Of a stretch of DNA of 64,000 nt, positions 18,383 to 27,899 are shown one piece after another; within the stretch, counting starts at the first letter, position 1; each line of letters opens with the position of its first letter. The stretch is from Planctomycetaceae bacterium. Its GTDB lineage: Bacteria; Planctomycetota; Planctomycetia; Pirellulales; UBA1268. Under the pieces are notes generated by a model. That model did no database searches and was not told the origin of the DNA. It worked only from the letters and a program-made list of their open reading frames with translations. The translations under genes and the position numbers were made by a program. The DNA lies in assembly GCA_011523305.1 (NCBI GenBank), contig WTHB01000147.1, positions 1-64,000 of the forward strand. The letters run 5' to 3'.

Positions 18383-19825
18383 TTAACGCTGCCGAAAGGC
18401 GAACACTCCGCGCTTATTCGCCACCACGATGTCTCGCTTACCGTCACTGTCCAGATCGGCCACGGTGACTTGGGTCCCCACACCGCTATCATCATCGACG
18501 AGATGCGGCTCAAAACTGGCCTTGCCCGTGGCGTCGTCGCGGACCAGTTGAAACCAGTAGAGCACTGGCGCTGCATTGGGCTCCGGGTCTTTCATCGGCC
18601 CATGCGCCCACCGGCGTTTCCCGGTCACGAAGTCGGTCAGCCCGTCGCCGTTTATGTCGGCAGCCGCCAGCGCATGCGGCTGCGTGAAGCAGATTCCCTG
18701 TGGATGCTCATCCGCCGAGGTGCCGAGGATCTGATGCTCACGAAACCGGCCGTCAGCATCCTGCCGGAACCAGCCGATGCCATACCCATGAGCGTCGTAG
18801 CTCGTCACCACGTCGTTTCGCCCATCCCCATCGACATCGAACACAAGCATCTGTGCACCCCCGCGGGCATCAGCCGGCCCAAAGGGCCCTGGATGGAATG
18901 GCCAGATTGCATTCTGATCGATGTTTGCCGGCTGCTCGAACCAACCGTCCTTTGAAAGGATGTCGACCCTGCCGTCACTGTTGACGTCACCAGCGCCCGC
19001 GCCGTGTGTATAGCGAAAATACTTCTTGTCGTTCTCGGGACTGCGGGGGGTGATGGGCCTGAATCTGGCCGGGGCAAAGGGGGTAGCCCAATCGATTTCG
19101 GCAAAGCCAAGCCGGCCGCCGAGTTCCGGTCCGCTCGACTGGCAAAAAAGTTCCGGCCTCCCGTCGCCGTTGATATCGACGAGCCCCGGTGATTCCCCGT
19201 CGGCAACATCGAACACAGCGTGCCTCTGCCACTCCCCGCCGCCCGCACCGGGATTGACAAAGACCGCTGCTGGCTCACCCGGCAGGTCATAGACGAGGAT
19301 GTCCGGCCGCTCATCCGCATTGAAGTCATGGGCAAACATCAGAAAGTAGTTGGAGTAACCACGGGCTGGGTCGTAGGGGGTCTTGGCAGGCCCCTTGGCG
19401 TTCTCTCGCGGCGGGGTGTACTCCGTGCGGCGTGAAAACCCGGGGCCGTGCCAGATCAAGTTACCCGCCGCTATGTCGACGTGGCCATCTCCGTCAAAAT
19501 CGGCCACGGCGCAGCCCTCAGCTACGAACCGCTCTGTAATCACGTGCTTGTCAAAGGTGACGTCGGCCGCCTCCAGCGTTGCCGCCGCACCACCAAGACA
19601 GATGGCAAGCGTCCCTGTTACCACGGCTTTGAACCGGCAGCGTTCCTGGGACCAAACCTCTCGGCCACTCACACGACGCTGCTCACCCCGCTCTCCTGCA
19701 TGCACGGAGGCACCGTTGACTCGCTGAAGCGTCTCCCTCCTCCCATGCTGGAACGGAGTGGTTCGCTGCGTGGCCAACTGGCAGACCGCCTGATCGGTGC
19801 TGCGGACAGGGTTTACACGCGTCAT
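18383..19825 (-). CDS. Secreted FG-GAP/VCBS repeat (integrin-alpha-like propeller) protein
   Basis: 480 residues from the ATG at 19825. Repeated calcium-loop motifs DFDGDGHVDIA, DINGDGRPELF, DVNSDGRVDIL, DVDGDGRNDVV, DINGDGLTDFV and DLDSDGKRDIV mark a seven-bladed FG-GAP beta-propeller. A hydrophobic segment VVTGTLAICLGGAAATLEA at about residue 69 is the probable signal peptide, preceded by a long polar stretch, so the true start may be an internal GTG near 19671. Function in planctomycetes unknown; such proteins bind calcium and ligands outside the cell. It starts 10 bp after the HEAT-repeat gene ends, so the two appear co-transcribed. Confidence 0.82.
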   Translation of the reverse strand: MTRVNPVRSTDQAVCQLATQRTTPFQHGRRETLQRVNGASVHAGERGEQRRVSGREVWSQERCRFKAVVTGTLAICLGGAAATLEAADVTFDKHVITERFVAEGCAVADFDGDGHVDIAAGNLIWHGPGFSRRTEYTPPRENAKGPAKTPYDPARGYSNYFLMFAHDFNADERPDILVYDLPGEPAAVFVNPGAGGGEWQRHAVFDVADGESPGLVDINGDGRPELFCQSSGPELGGRLGFAEIDWATPFAPARFRPITPRSPENDKKYFRYTHGAGAGDVNSDGRVDILSKDGWFEQPANIDQNAIWPFHPGPFGPADARGGAQMLVFDVDGDGRNDVVTSYDAHGYGIGWFRQDADGRFREHQILGTSADEHPQGICFTQPHALAAADINGDGLTDFVTGKRRWAHGPMKDPEPNAAPVLYWFQLVRDDATGKASFEPHLVDDDSGVGTQVTVADLDSDGKRDIVVANKRGVFAFRQR

Positions 19826-19835
19826 CGAAAAACCC

Positions 19836-21770
19836 TCATCCCGGTTTCTTCACTGGCTGAATCTTGTTTTTGATTTTGTTCACCGTCTTGTTGGCAGCGG
19901 CCTCCAATCCAGGAGTTTTGGCCGCTTCTTCAGCCACCGCAAGCGTTGCCGGGCTCGGATATCGCACAAGGATCTCAAGCACTGCCTTACGGTCCTCTTG
20001 TGCGGTAGCCGCAGCGAGTGCCTCGCGGCACATGGCCGCACGCTCTTCGTCGGAAAGGACAAACTGCCGGGCAATCCGCAGATACCCTCGCAAGGCCCGG
20101 GTTTTGAAGGTTCCACCGGGCTCAGCGGTCGCAATCTCCAAGAGCACAGGCGCGGCATCCGCCGTCATCCACTTGCCCAACAAGCGGGTGGCGGCGTCCT
20201 CAAGAAACTGCTCGCCGGAGCTGCCAGCTTTGGCCATCGTCTCTACCGCCTTTGTCCCGCCAACCTCAGCGAGCACCTCGAGCAACATCACCTTCATTCC
20301 GGTTGGCGTTGCAGCCAGAGCAGCGGCGAGTTTGGCCGCACAGCCCTCGCGATCCGGCATCCGCACACTCGCTTCTCGTAGCGCCGTCCGGGCGGCTTCC
20401 CCCTCGGTGTCGCTCTTCGGTGTCGTCGCCGCCCCAATCAGGAGGTCGAGATGCTCAAGGTCAATGATCGAACCCAACGCCAGGATGGAAGCGGTACGCA
20501 CGTTTGCATCGGGATGGTCGACCAGCGGCAGCAGGTCGGTGATGGCGTCGATCCGGCGGCGGCCGATCAGTTCCACAATTGCAGGCAGGGTGTCCGCGTC
20601 CGCTTTGCTCAGTTGCTGGGTGATCACGAGATCGACTGCCTCACCGGGAAGCACAGCAACCGCCGACCGCGCTGCCTCAGCGATCTCGTGATCGTCATCG
20701 GTCATCACCGCCAGGAGGGTTCTGGTCACGGCAGCATCACCCATCTGCCCAAGCCCCCTGATTGCGGCGAGCCGAACCGGCTTCTCGCCCGTTCCGGCTG
20801 CCTTGGTCAGCGGTGCGAGCACAGACTCTCTTGCGTGTCCCGCACTTCGCTCGACGAGCACGTCGATCAGAATTGTCGCCCGGTCCATGGCCCCTTCGGC
20901 CGTGGACCGCTCAAACTGCTTCACAAGTGCTGCGTCGACCGCGGCGGCCAACGCCTCGTCTCGTGCATCACTGCGGCCAAGGTCGCGGGCCGTGAACACC
21001 GCCATGTTGGCAAGCCGCCGATTGGGCGACTGAAGTGCTTCAACCAGCAGCGGGATCCCAGCAATCCCCTTGGCAATAACCATGCCACGGATCGCCTCGG
21101 CCCGACGCTGATCAGACACCGCTGCCGACTGGATACGGTCAAAGAGCGCGAGTGCCTCATCGGTCCTTCCCGCCGACTGGAGATTGGCCGCGCAGAGCAC
21201 CGCAGCTCGCGCTAGGCTATCGAGCCGCTCTGCTGATGACGCCTTTCCAATGGCCCCAGCCAACGCGGCCGCCGCTTTCTCACTGGCAATCTGTCCAAGT
21301 GACCAGGCCGCCGCCCCGGCTATTTCAGCGTCGTCTGCAGCCAGTTTGTCGGCCAGCAGCGGCACGGCCGCGGCATCCCGACGGACGCCGAGCGACGTCA
21401 GCACCCCCACCAGCAGCCGTCCGTCAAGGTTGCCCGCAGCCTCACGCAGTGCTGCTGATGCCTCATCACCAGGAATTGCCTCCAGGGCAATCCGAGCCCA
21501 AGAGGCGAGCCGTGGATTCGCGAGGAGTTCGGCCAGGTCATCCACCGCTGCGGCTGAGCCGTTCACGGCCAGAAACTTGCAGGTAATCGCCTTGTCGGCC
21601 TCAGGAGCATCGCTCCGTAAAACCGCCAGCTGTTCCGCCTCGGTTGCCTGCGGCCCTGGAGCAGCAACCGCAGGCACCGCCACCAGCACCACGAAGGCCG
21701 CTACCAGCCCCGGCACGATCATCGACGTCAGGAATCTTCCTGTGTGTTTCATTCTTGTGTTCCCATTCAT
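19836..21770 (-). CDS. Secreted HEAT-repeat protein
   Basis: 644 residues. A signal peptide (FLTSMIVPGLVAAFVVLVAVPAVAA) is followed by about fifteen degenerate HEAT-type helical pairs, for example AGAAAWSLGQIASEKAAAALAGA, AIRGLGQMGDAAVTRTLLAVM and TASILALGSIIDLEHLD. Such superhelical scaffolds mediate protein-protein contact; none of the catalytic signatures of lyase-type HEAT proteins is evident. ATG at 21770 overlaps the Gfo/Idh/MocA stop as ATGA; an ATG at 21752 would equally keep the signal. It lies between the oxidoreductase and the FG-GAP gene in one unit. Confidence 0.82.
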   Translation of the reverse strand: MNGNTRMKHTGRFLTSMIVPGLVAAFVVLVAVPAVAAPGPQATEAEQLAVLRSDAPEADKAITCKFLAVNGSAAAVDDLAELLANPRLASWARIALEAIPGDEASAALREAAGNLDGRLLVGVLTSLGVRRDAAAVPLLADKLAADDAEIAGAAAWSLGQIASEKAAAALAGAIGKASSAERLDSLARAAVLCAANLQSAGRTDEALALFDRIQSAAVSDQRRAEAIRGMVIAKGIAGIPLLVEALQSPNRRLANMAVFTARDLGRSDARDEALAAAVDAALVKQFERSTAEGAMDRATILIDVLVERSAGHARESVLAPLTKAAGTGEKPVRLAAIRGLGQMGDAAVTRTLLAVMTDDDHEIAEAARSAVAVLPGEAVDLVITQQLSKADADTLPAIVELIGRRRIDAITDLLPLVDHPDANVRTASILALGSIIDLEHLDLLIGAATTPKSDTEGEAARTALREASVRMPDREGCAAKLAAALAATPTGMKVMLLEVLAEVGGTKAVETMAKAGSSGEQFLEDAATRLLGKWMTADAAPVLLEIATAEPGGTFKTRALRGYLRIARQFVLSDEERAAMCREALAAATAQEDRKAVLEILVRYPSPATLAVAEEAAKTPGLEAAANKTVNKIKNKIQPVKKPG

Positions 21771-23053
21771 GCCTGCCACGGCTCCCGCCGCGCCTCCGAG
21801 CGCAACCGGTTGGCGGCCTCATCATCGATGAACCGGTAGGTCTCCAGGTCGAGCTTCACCGGTCGTCCAAGATAAATCGCGATATTGGCAGCGTGACAGG
21901 CGAGATGAGCATTGCAGGCTGCCACAGCATTGCCCTTGGGCTTGCCGCGTGTCTTGACACAATCCAGAAAGTCACGGACGTGGAACGTGGCCGGGTACCC
22001 ACCGATCTCCTCGACCTTGCGGCCGGCGAGTAGTTCCGGGGAGGACAGCACCATCTGGCCGCTATCACCGGCCTCAACCCAGCCTTCAGTTCCCTCGAAC
22101 CGCACGGGGCAGGAGCCCAGCGGTATCCAGCCCTTCTCGCGAAACACGAGTTCCACCCCATCGGCATAGCGACAGACAAGCTCGTCTTTCTTCGGTGGTG
22201 CATAGTCCACCGGTGGTGGGCAGTCGTTGACCGCCCACTGGCAGAGATCCACACAGTGCGAGCCCCACTCGAGCACCCCGCCCCCCACTAGGCCGCCACC
22301 CTTCTCAAAGTTAAACCCATCCGCAAACGTGCGGGCGTTGAACGGCCGCCAGGCAGCGGGACCAAGATACATGTCCCAGTCGTCGACCGATGCATCGGGC
22401 ATGGGCTGGGCCGGCAGCCAGCCGCTGGTCTTTGCCGTCATGCCTCGGGGATGGGCGTAGACGCGAGTCAGCTTGCCGAGCCGGCCGGTCCGGGCCAGTT
22501 CACAGGCAAACGCAAAGTGAGGCAGGTTCCGCCGCTGGGTGCCCGCCTGAAACACCGTGCCACAGCGGTGCATCGTGTCGCGGTGGGCAAGCGTCTCAAC
22601 AATGTTTTTTGTACAAGGCTTTTCGCAATAGATATCCTTGCCCGCAAGCGCCGCCTCCATCGCCATCAGGGCATGCCAGTTGGGACCGGTGGCGATCAGG
22701 ACCGCGTCGATATCGTCGCGATCGAGCAGGTCCCGAAAGTCGCGGTAGGTTGTGCAGGCCGTTGTGCCATGGTGCGCGTCGACCTTGGCCTTAAGATGGC
22801 TGCGGCGGCCTTCCTTGACGTCGCAGATCGCAGTGAACTGCACGTCGGGCTGTTCGAGAAAGCAACCGAGGTCATACTCGCCACGACGACCAATGCCGAT
22901 TCCACCGACGACAATCCGCTCACTCGGCGGCACGGCACCGTCGAGCCCGAGAGCCGTAGCAGGGATAATCGTGGGGGCAGCGATGGCTACTCCACTTGCC
23001 AGGCTTCCGCGAATAAAGTCGCGGCGGCTCGGTGGATGTGATGCAGGCTGCAT
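21767..23053 (-). CDS. Tat-exported Gfo/Idh/MocA family oxidoreductase
   Basis: 428 residues. SRRDFIRGSLASGVAIAAP is a twin-arginine signal. VVGGIGIGRRGEYDLG is the Rossmann dinucleotide loop and EKPCTKN contains the family's EKP signature. The C-terminal alpha/beta domain includes GGGVLEWGSHCVDLCQWAV. These enzymes oxidise or isomerise sugars and related polyols with tightly bound NAD(P). ATG at 23053 is preceded by AAGGAG nine bases upstream, which rules out the longer frame. It heads a minus-strand run Gfo-HEAT-FG-GAP. Export of such an enzyme is common in planctomycetes; the substrate is unknown. Confidence 0.9.
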   Translation of the reverse strand: MQPASHPPSRRDFIRGSLASGVAIAAPTIIPATALGLDGAVPPSERIVVGGIGIGRRGEYDLGCFLEQPDVQFTAICDVKEGRRSHLKAKVDAHHGTTACTTYRDFRDLLDRDDIDAVLIATGPNWHALMAMEAALAGKDIYCEKPCTKNIVETLAHRDTMHRCGTVFQAGTQRRNLPHFAFACELARTGRLGKLTRVYAHPRGMTAKTSGWLPAQPMPDASVDDWDMYLGPAAWRPFNARTFADGFNFEKGGGLVGGGVLEWGSHCVDLCQWAVNDCPPPVDYAPPKKDELVCRYADGVELVFREKGWIPLGSCPVRFEGTEGWVEAGDSGQMVLSSPELLAGRKVEEIGGYPATFHVRDFLDCVKTRGKPKGNAVAACNAHLACHAANIAIYLGRPVKLDLETYRFIDDEAANRLRSEARREPWQA

Positions 23054-23255
23054 CGGAATGGACTCCTTCTGATTGGAGGCTGGTTTCCTGGACATCACCT
23101 CTCTTATGTCCTCCCCCTGGCGACCTTACGAGCAACCCACGTGGCCACGCTCTTCAAAAGCGAAGCCGGTGGGGCGTACCCAGAGGACGAGTACCGTAAC
23201 CCCGGGTTGACGCAGCGGTCAAACCAGCGAGCCAGCCTGCGTTCCGGCGTGCCTC

Positions 23256-24875
23256 TTAGGGTTCAATCAAGCCCTGCTCACGTCGCTCGGCATTCAGTTC
23301 TCTGACGATTTCTGTGATCTTCGTAGCCTTGCTTGGATCAGGCTTGGACACCCATTCACCAGAACCTTTCCAGTCAGGGCGAGACCATGCACGAACATAG
23401 TCGATGCGATAGGTTGCGGGAAATTCCTGGTCCTTTGGAAACGGCAGCCAGCCCATGAATTCCATATCAAAGATCATGCGTTCCGGAACGTGCCATGCGA
23501 CGTTCCGCGTGGTCCGAATACAGTGGCCGTCAACGAAGGAGCGAATCCATTCCGGGGACCAGACGAAGTTGATCGTGTGGTAGCCCTCGTGCCAGACGAA
23601 GGGAGCCTCCCAATTCGCCCAGTTCGCCCAATGGCGATCGGTCTCGGGCTCCTTGCTCACGTGCATGTTCATACCAAACCGTTTTTCATGACCAGGGCAG
23701 CCGGCTGGGAGCTCAAACACATCCAGTTCATTCCCTCGAACAATCGGCTTGCCACCTGATTCTGACTCTTTCTGCGCACTGCCGATGAACCACCATGAAC
23801 TGGTGCAGGTGGTGTTTGCCACCTTGACGCGAACCTCGAAGCATCCGTAGGTCACCGCTGTCTTGGATACAACACTCGACGCCGAATAATCTTCATATCG
23901 GCGAGTTTGTCCCTCATAGAACGTCACGCTGGGAAGCGTGGGATCCTTTTTCACCATCAACTGCAATTCACCATCACGAACGCGAACGTTTTCTGGGAGA
24001 AATCGGCCCGGAATGCGGCCATGCCAAAGCGGATTGTGGTCCCACCATTTCACCGCATCGAGGGCATCGCCAGCAAACTCATCCGTCATCGCATCGTACA
24101 CCTGCCAATTGCCGACGTTGGCCTGATCGATGAGCGGCAACGCAGGATTGTTGTGCGAGGGCGTGGCCGGAACTGGTCCTCGATGCGTCCAGCCTCCAAC
24201 GTCACGGGCGGCATCGACGCTCCATTTGCGAACCAGATAGTCCTGCACCGCCTCAAAATCAGCAGGATTTCGAAACGCGTGATCATAGATTAGCAACTCG
24301 GCAACATCGGCCTGCATGCCCACGGATTTGTTCTCGCTGGCCAAACCACCAATCACAACAGGCAGTCCGGCGACGTCCATTTTTGACGTGGAATAGATGG
24401 CGAACTCGAATGCTTCCGCACTGCCGCGTGGTGGCATCGACATTGCCAGTCCGTTGCCTTCATTGTCATTTTTGCCGCTCTCTGCCGCGCTGATGAGTCG
24501 CTGCCACTTCTTCTCGGACGCCTGCTCAGCAGTGCGTCGGGCAACAACGAACACCGTAACTGGTCCAGTCGCATCTCTCAGTTTCGGTGTCCGCAGCAGT
24601 GTCGGCTTGCCGTCGAGAGCAAAGCGGACCATTGGTGGCTGTTCGTTCAAAAGCGTGGGACCAATTCCTTCCGCTTCTGCGTGATGTCCCTTCGGCGACT
24701 TGTCCCGCCACTGCGAAATCCGGCTCACCCCATCCTTTCTCATTGACTCCGCATCCGCAGCATCCAGCCAGAGCACCAGCCTCTCCTGCGGCGGAGCTTC
24801 AGCCCGCACTGGCGTGCTTCCACACCAGACACACAAGAACAGCAGCACCCAGTGTCGTGCCAGCAGTTTCGTCAT
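23256..24875 (-). CDS. Secreted glycoside hydrolase family 16 with N-terminal LamG/concanavalin-like domain
   Basis: 539 residues from the ATG at 24875, after signal MTKLLARHWVLLFLCVWCGS. Residues about 30-215 form a concanavalin-like beta sandwich (RLVLWLDAADAESM, SQWRDKSPKGHHAEA). Residues about 250-500 form the GH16 domain. ELDVFE at 383-388 is the ExDxxE catalytic motif, with both Glu and the Asp present. GH16 members cleave beta-1,3/1,4-linked glucans and galactans (laminarin, agar, carrageenan, porphyran); the layout with FMGWLPFPKDQEFPATYRIDYVR resembles agarase/porphyranase-like branches, which is inference. The gene stands alone on the minus strand, upstream of 520 bp without a gene. 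Confidence 0.88.
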   Translation of the reverse strand: MTKLLARHWVLLFLCVWCGSTPVRAEAPPQERLVLWLDAADAESMRKDGVSRISQWRDKSPKGHHAEAEGIGPTLLNEQPPMVRFALDGKPTLLRTPKLRDATGPVTVFVVARRTAEQASEKKWQRLISAAESGKNDNEGNGLAMSMPPRGSAEAFEFAIYSTSKMDVAGLPVVIGGLASENKSVGMQADVAELLIYDHAFRNPADFEAVQDYLVRKWSVDAARDVGGWTHRGPVPATPSHNNPALPLIDQANVGNWQVYDAMTDEFAGDALDAVKWWDHNPLWHGRIPGRFLPENVRVRDGELQLMVKKDPTLPSVTFYEGQTRRYEDYSASSVVSKTAVTYGCFEVRVKVANTTCTSSWWFIGSAQKESESGGKPIVRGNELDVFELPAGCPGHEKRFGMNMHVSKEPETDRHWANWANWEAPFVWHEGYHTINFVWSPEWIRSFVDGHCIRTTRNVAWHVPERMIFDMEFMGWLPFPKDQEFPATYRIDYVRAWSRPDWKGSGEWVSKPDPSKATKITEIVRELNAERREQGLIEP

Positions 24876-25395
24876 CGGATTGTTTCTCGCAGTTGATTCA
24901 CCATGACAGCCCGTCCACGAGGATGAGCCTTCTTCAATGGAGACCCTGCCCTCGACACCTGACCCGTTCGCTTCAAGGAGACCATATCGAAAGCAAGAAT
25001 CCAGGTGGGGCTGCAAACCATGGGGAGGCAACGGTGCTACCACGGGGCACGGGAGGTAAAGGGTTTTTTAGTGACACGACCCACCCACGGAGGTGACACT
25101 CAGCTCCTCTGCCGTCAAGCAGACATGCGTGGGGGCTGGCAATCTCTTGGTCCGCTCTGGGCGATTTGCTCGACCCGTTCGGCTGGGTGTGAGCGAAAAC
25201 GTCGAGTTCGCATCGCTCGGTCTCGATGCTGACGGGCACCCAATCGGGGTTGTCGTCACTCCTCCGCGCTCGCAGGCTCGCGAGGCTCCTCGCTTCTGAT
25301 GTAGTCTGGCTGGAAAACATCCCTGTTCAAAAGGCGAGGCGTGCCTCACTGTTGCGTCGTGCCGACGGCTGTGCCTTGCGAAGGAAATTTCGGTT
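24876..25395. other. Gene-free stretch between GH16 and the secreted EEP gene
   Basis: About 520 bp. Short open frames occur on both strands, but none has a ribosome-binding site, a recognised domain or convincing composition. It must hold the divergent promoters of the GH16 gene and the EEP gene, though no clear -35/-10 pair stands out. CG-rich palindromic segments occur around 25265-25300 (CTCGCAGGCTCGCGAGG). Confidence 0.5.
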
Positions 25396-26346
25396 ATGAG
25401 CAAGAAACCAAGACAGATGCGTATCGTCGCTGGCCTGCTGCTGGCTGTTTGGTTGACACAGGCACCTCCTCTGCACGCACACTCTCAAGACGCCAGCCTG
25501 AAGGTCATGTCATACAACATTTTCCGCGGCGGTACGCAGCGTGGGCAGCCACTCTCGCAGACTGCCAAGGTGATTCAGCACGCGAAGGCCGACGTGGTCG
25601 GCGTCCAGGAAACGCGTTCCCCGCGTGGCGATAACGCGGAACAATTGGCGGAGTTGTTGGGCTGGAATCACAGCGTGGGCAACAAGGTCACGATCTTGAC
25701 TCACTATGAGATTGTCGAGCAGCTTCGCAGTGGCATCAAAGTCAAACTGCCTACCGGCAAGGAGGCCTACGTCTTCAACCTGCACCTGCCGTCGAACCCT
25801 TACCAGCCCTACCAACTTCTAGGCATTCAGCCGAAGTGGCACAAACACAAAAACACTCCTTTCATCACAACAGAGGCGGAGGCAATCGCCGCCGCCAGCG
25901 CGGCCCGTGGGAAAGAGATCACAACCCTGCTTCAGGAGATCCGTTCACTGCCCGACCAACAGGCACCCGTGTTTGTCGTCGGCGATTTCAACGAACCATC
26001 CCACCTCGATTGGACCGAAAACGCGGCGAAGGCCGGTCGCCACCCACTTTCAGTGGCCTATCCCACTTCCCGGAAGATGGCCAGCGCCGGCTTTGCCGAT
26101 GCCTGGCGAGCAGTGCATGCCGACGAGATGACCCGACCGGGCTTCACCTGGTCCCCGCTCACAGCAGCCGATGACCCAAAGGATCACCATGACCGCATCG
26201 ACTTTGTCTACTTCAAAGGCGAAGGAGTTGATGTGACGGAGGCGAAGATTGTCGGTGAAAACGAGGCCCATGCAGACATCGTGGTCTTACCCTACCCATC
26301 TGACCATCGGTCCGTGGTGGCGACTTTTGTATTTCGCAGTCCATGA
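25396..26346 (+). CDS. Secreted endonuclease/exonuclease/phosphatase (EEP) superfamily protein
   Basis: 316 residues. Signal peptide MRIVAGLLLAVWLTQAPPLHA. EEP hallmarks are SYNIFRGG, GVQETRSP (metal-binding Glu), VGDFNEPSHLDW (Asp and Asn), RIDFVYF and the C-terminal SDHRSV with catalytic His. Relatives are phosphodiesterases acting on nucleic acids, phosphoinositides or sphingomyelin; the export signal suggests phosphate scavenging or lipid attack outside the cytoplasm. Start at 25396 has AAGGAA upstream. It is the only plus-strand gene in this part of the window. Confidence 0.88.
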   Translation: MSKKPRQMRIVAGLLLAVWLTQAPPLHAHSQDASLKVMSYNIFRGGTQRGQPLSQTAKVIQHAKADVVGVQETRSPRGDNAEQLAELLGWNHSVGNKVTILTHYEIVEQLRSGIKVKLPTGKEAYVFNLHLPSNPYQPYQLLGIQPKWHKHKNTPFITTEAEAIAAASAARGKEITTLLQEIRSLPDQQAPVFVVGDFNEPSHLDWTENAAKAGRHPLSVAYPTSRKMASAGFADAWRAVHADEMTRPGFTWSPLTAADDPKDHHDRIDFVYFKGEGVDVTEAKIVGENEAHADIVVLPYPSDHRSVVATFVFRSP

Positions 26347-26387
26347 ACCATGGCAACGTCGAACTGACCGACCGTGCTCGGCATGGT

Positions 26388-27752
26388 TCACTGAGCCAAC
26401 GCGGCCCCTGCCAGCCGATGCCTCCAGCCCACCGGCTGGGTCCAGGCCTCGGCTCGCTGCTCCGGCCACACCGGATCCCGCGGAGGCTGACTTGAGGTCA
26501 CCACCGCCCGCACATACAGCTCTTCCCCGGTCAGCTGATACTCCGCCGCCAGTCCTTCAACTCGCCCCACCTCAATTCCAATACGGGGTGCCTCAGCGTC
26601 ACCCTTGGGGAAGGAGGCGATAAATCGCGTCGTGAAGGTGGCGTCATCATCGGGCTCAATCGTGAGGCTAAGCCTCTGGCTTTCCAGATCATAGTCACAC
26701 CGGGTCAGCGTAATGCCGGTCGATGCATAGAAGGAACCAGCCTTCATCGCTCGCAAAATTTTTTCTGGGGTCAGGTAAGTTGCCTGAACCATCACCCACC
26801 CCCGCCCCGGCCGTGAAAAGTTTCCTTCCTGCTCGGCGGCGTGATAGTTGTGGCAGTCGTCCGTGGCCACGCCAAACAATGGTGGTGTTTGCAGGTCATC
26901 AAGCCGAATGGTGTTCGCGATATCCCAGAGCGTTTCAACAGACGGGTGATCCTTGTCACCCCGCTGATTGACCCCCGGATGCCCGTTGAACACCTCCACA
27001 TGGCGTTCCAGGGTTGCCTGGGCGAGGTCAGCAGCGGTCACCCCCCACCCGAAGTTGGGATGGTTGAGATGGGCAAGGATCTCCCGGCCTGACCGCTCCG
27101 CCTGATCCTGCACCGCCCGAAGATTGGCCTGGATCGCCTCGGCCACGGTTTCTCCACCAACCGGCTGAATCGCCTCCTCAATATTACTGGCGTTGATGTG
27201 CAACGGCTTGCCCGCCACGCGATCGCTGATCTCCTCCCCAGGAATCATCAAAAAACGTCCCCGCTCCTCTACCAGACAGCGAAACTCATCGAACGGCTTG
27301 AGTCGAATCTCGGCTGTCTCATTTCGCGTCCGCCGCTCAACCCAGGCAGGCCCAAAACGCTCGAGATAGGTTTCAATCACCTGGTCTCCGCCCCGCTTGA
27401 TGACTTTTTTCTCGGCGATCCAGCGTTTGCCTGACGCGAAGATGTTGTGATCCGACAGTGCCAGGAAGTGGTATTCATGATCGCGGTACCAGGCGGCCAC
27501 CATCTCCGGAAAATCATCCCCGTCACTCCAGAGCGTGTGGGTATGCAGATTACCCTTCCACCACTTTGGTGCTGCGTTGGCCAGCTCCGGATCAGCAGCA
27601 CCCGCCACCCGCAGGGCCGCGACCACCAGGGCGAGCCCGAAGCATGCCGCCCGTAGACCGCCCCGCACCGCCAGTGACGCATGGTCTCCAGATTGTCGCG
27701 GGGACCGCGATGGTTCGTATTTTCTCAAAACCCGCATCGACTCTACCCGCAT
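26388..27752 (-). CDS. Secreted PHP-domain phosphoesterase-like protein
   Basis: About 454 residues from the ATG at 27752; a second ATG at 27737 follows a 13-bp direct duplication (ACCCGCATCGACT). Signal segment GLRAACFGLALVVAALRVAGAA. GNLHTHTLWSDGDDFPEMV carries the first PHP motif (HTHT) and FLALSDHN the second; later His residues (LAHLNHPNFGWG, VFNGHPG, ATDDCHNYHA) supply the rest of the metal site. PHP proteins hydrolyse phosphate esters with a trinuclear metal centre. Convergent with the EEP gene across 41 bp. Substrate unknown. Confidence 0.85.
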   Translation of the reverse strand: MRVESMRVLRKYEPSRSPRQSGDHASLAVRGGLRAACFGLALVVAALRVAGAADPELANAAPKWWKGNLHTHTLWSDGDDFPEMVAAWYRDHEYHFLALSDHNIFASGKRWIAEKKVIKRGGDQVIETYLERFGPAWVERRTRNETAEIRLKPFDEFRCLVEERGRFLMIPGEEISDRVAGKPLHINASNIEEAIQPVGGETVAEAIQANLRAVQDQAERSGREILAHLNHPNFGWGVTAADLAQATLERHVEVFNGHPGVNQRGDKDHPSVETLWDIANTIRLDDLQTPPLFGVATDDCHNYHAAEQEGNFSRPGRGWVMVQATYLTPEKILRAMKAGSFYASTGITLTRCDYDLESQRLSLTIEPDDDATFTTRFIASFPKGDAEAPRIGIEVGRVEGLAAEYQLTGEELYVRAVVTSSQPPRDPVWPEQRAEAWTQPVGWRHRLAGAALAQ

Positions 27753-27899
27753 CGACTGAAGTTGAACCGGTGTCACAGTGGGCCCCTCGTTGCTTGCGTC
27801 ATACCGTGTTGCCTCTGCCGTCGCGGACCATGACCGCCGGGCGAACACAGGCGTACCCTACCGTTGCACCCAGCGGCGGGCAACCAAACCGCTCACCCG

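Noticed and set aside
25068-25403. Overlapping short frames between GH16 and EEP genes, considered as a small gene
   Set aside because: Frames occur on both strands with no ribosome-binding site, domain, or consistent codon pattern.
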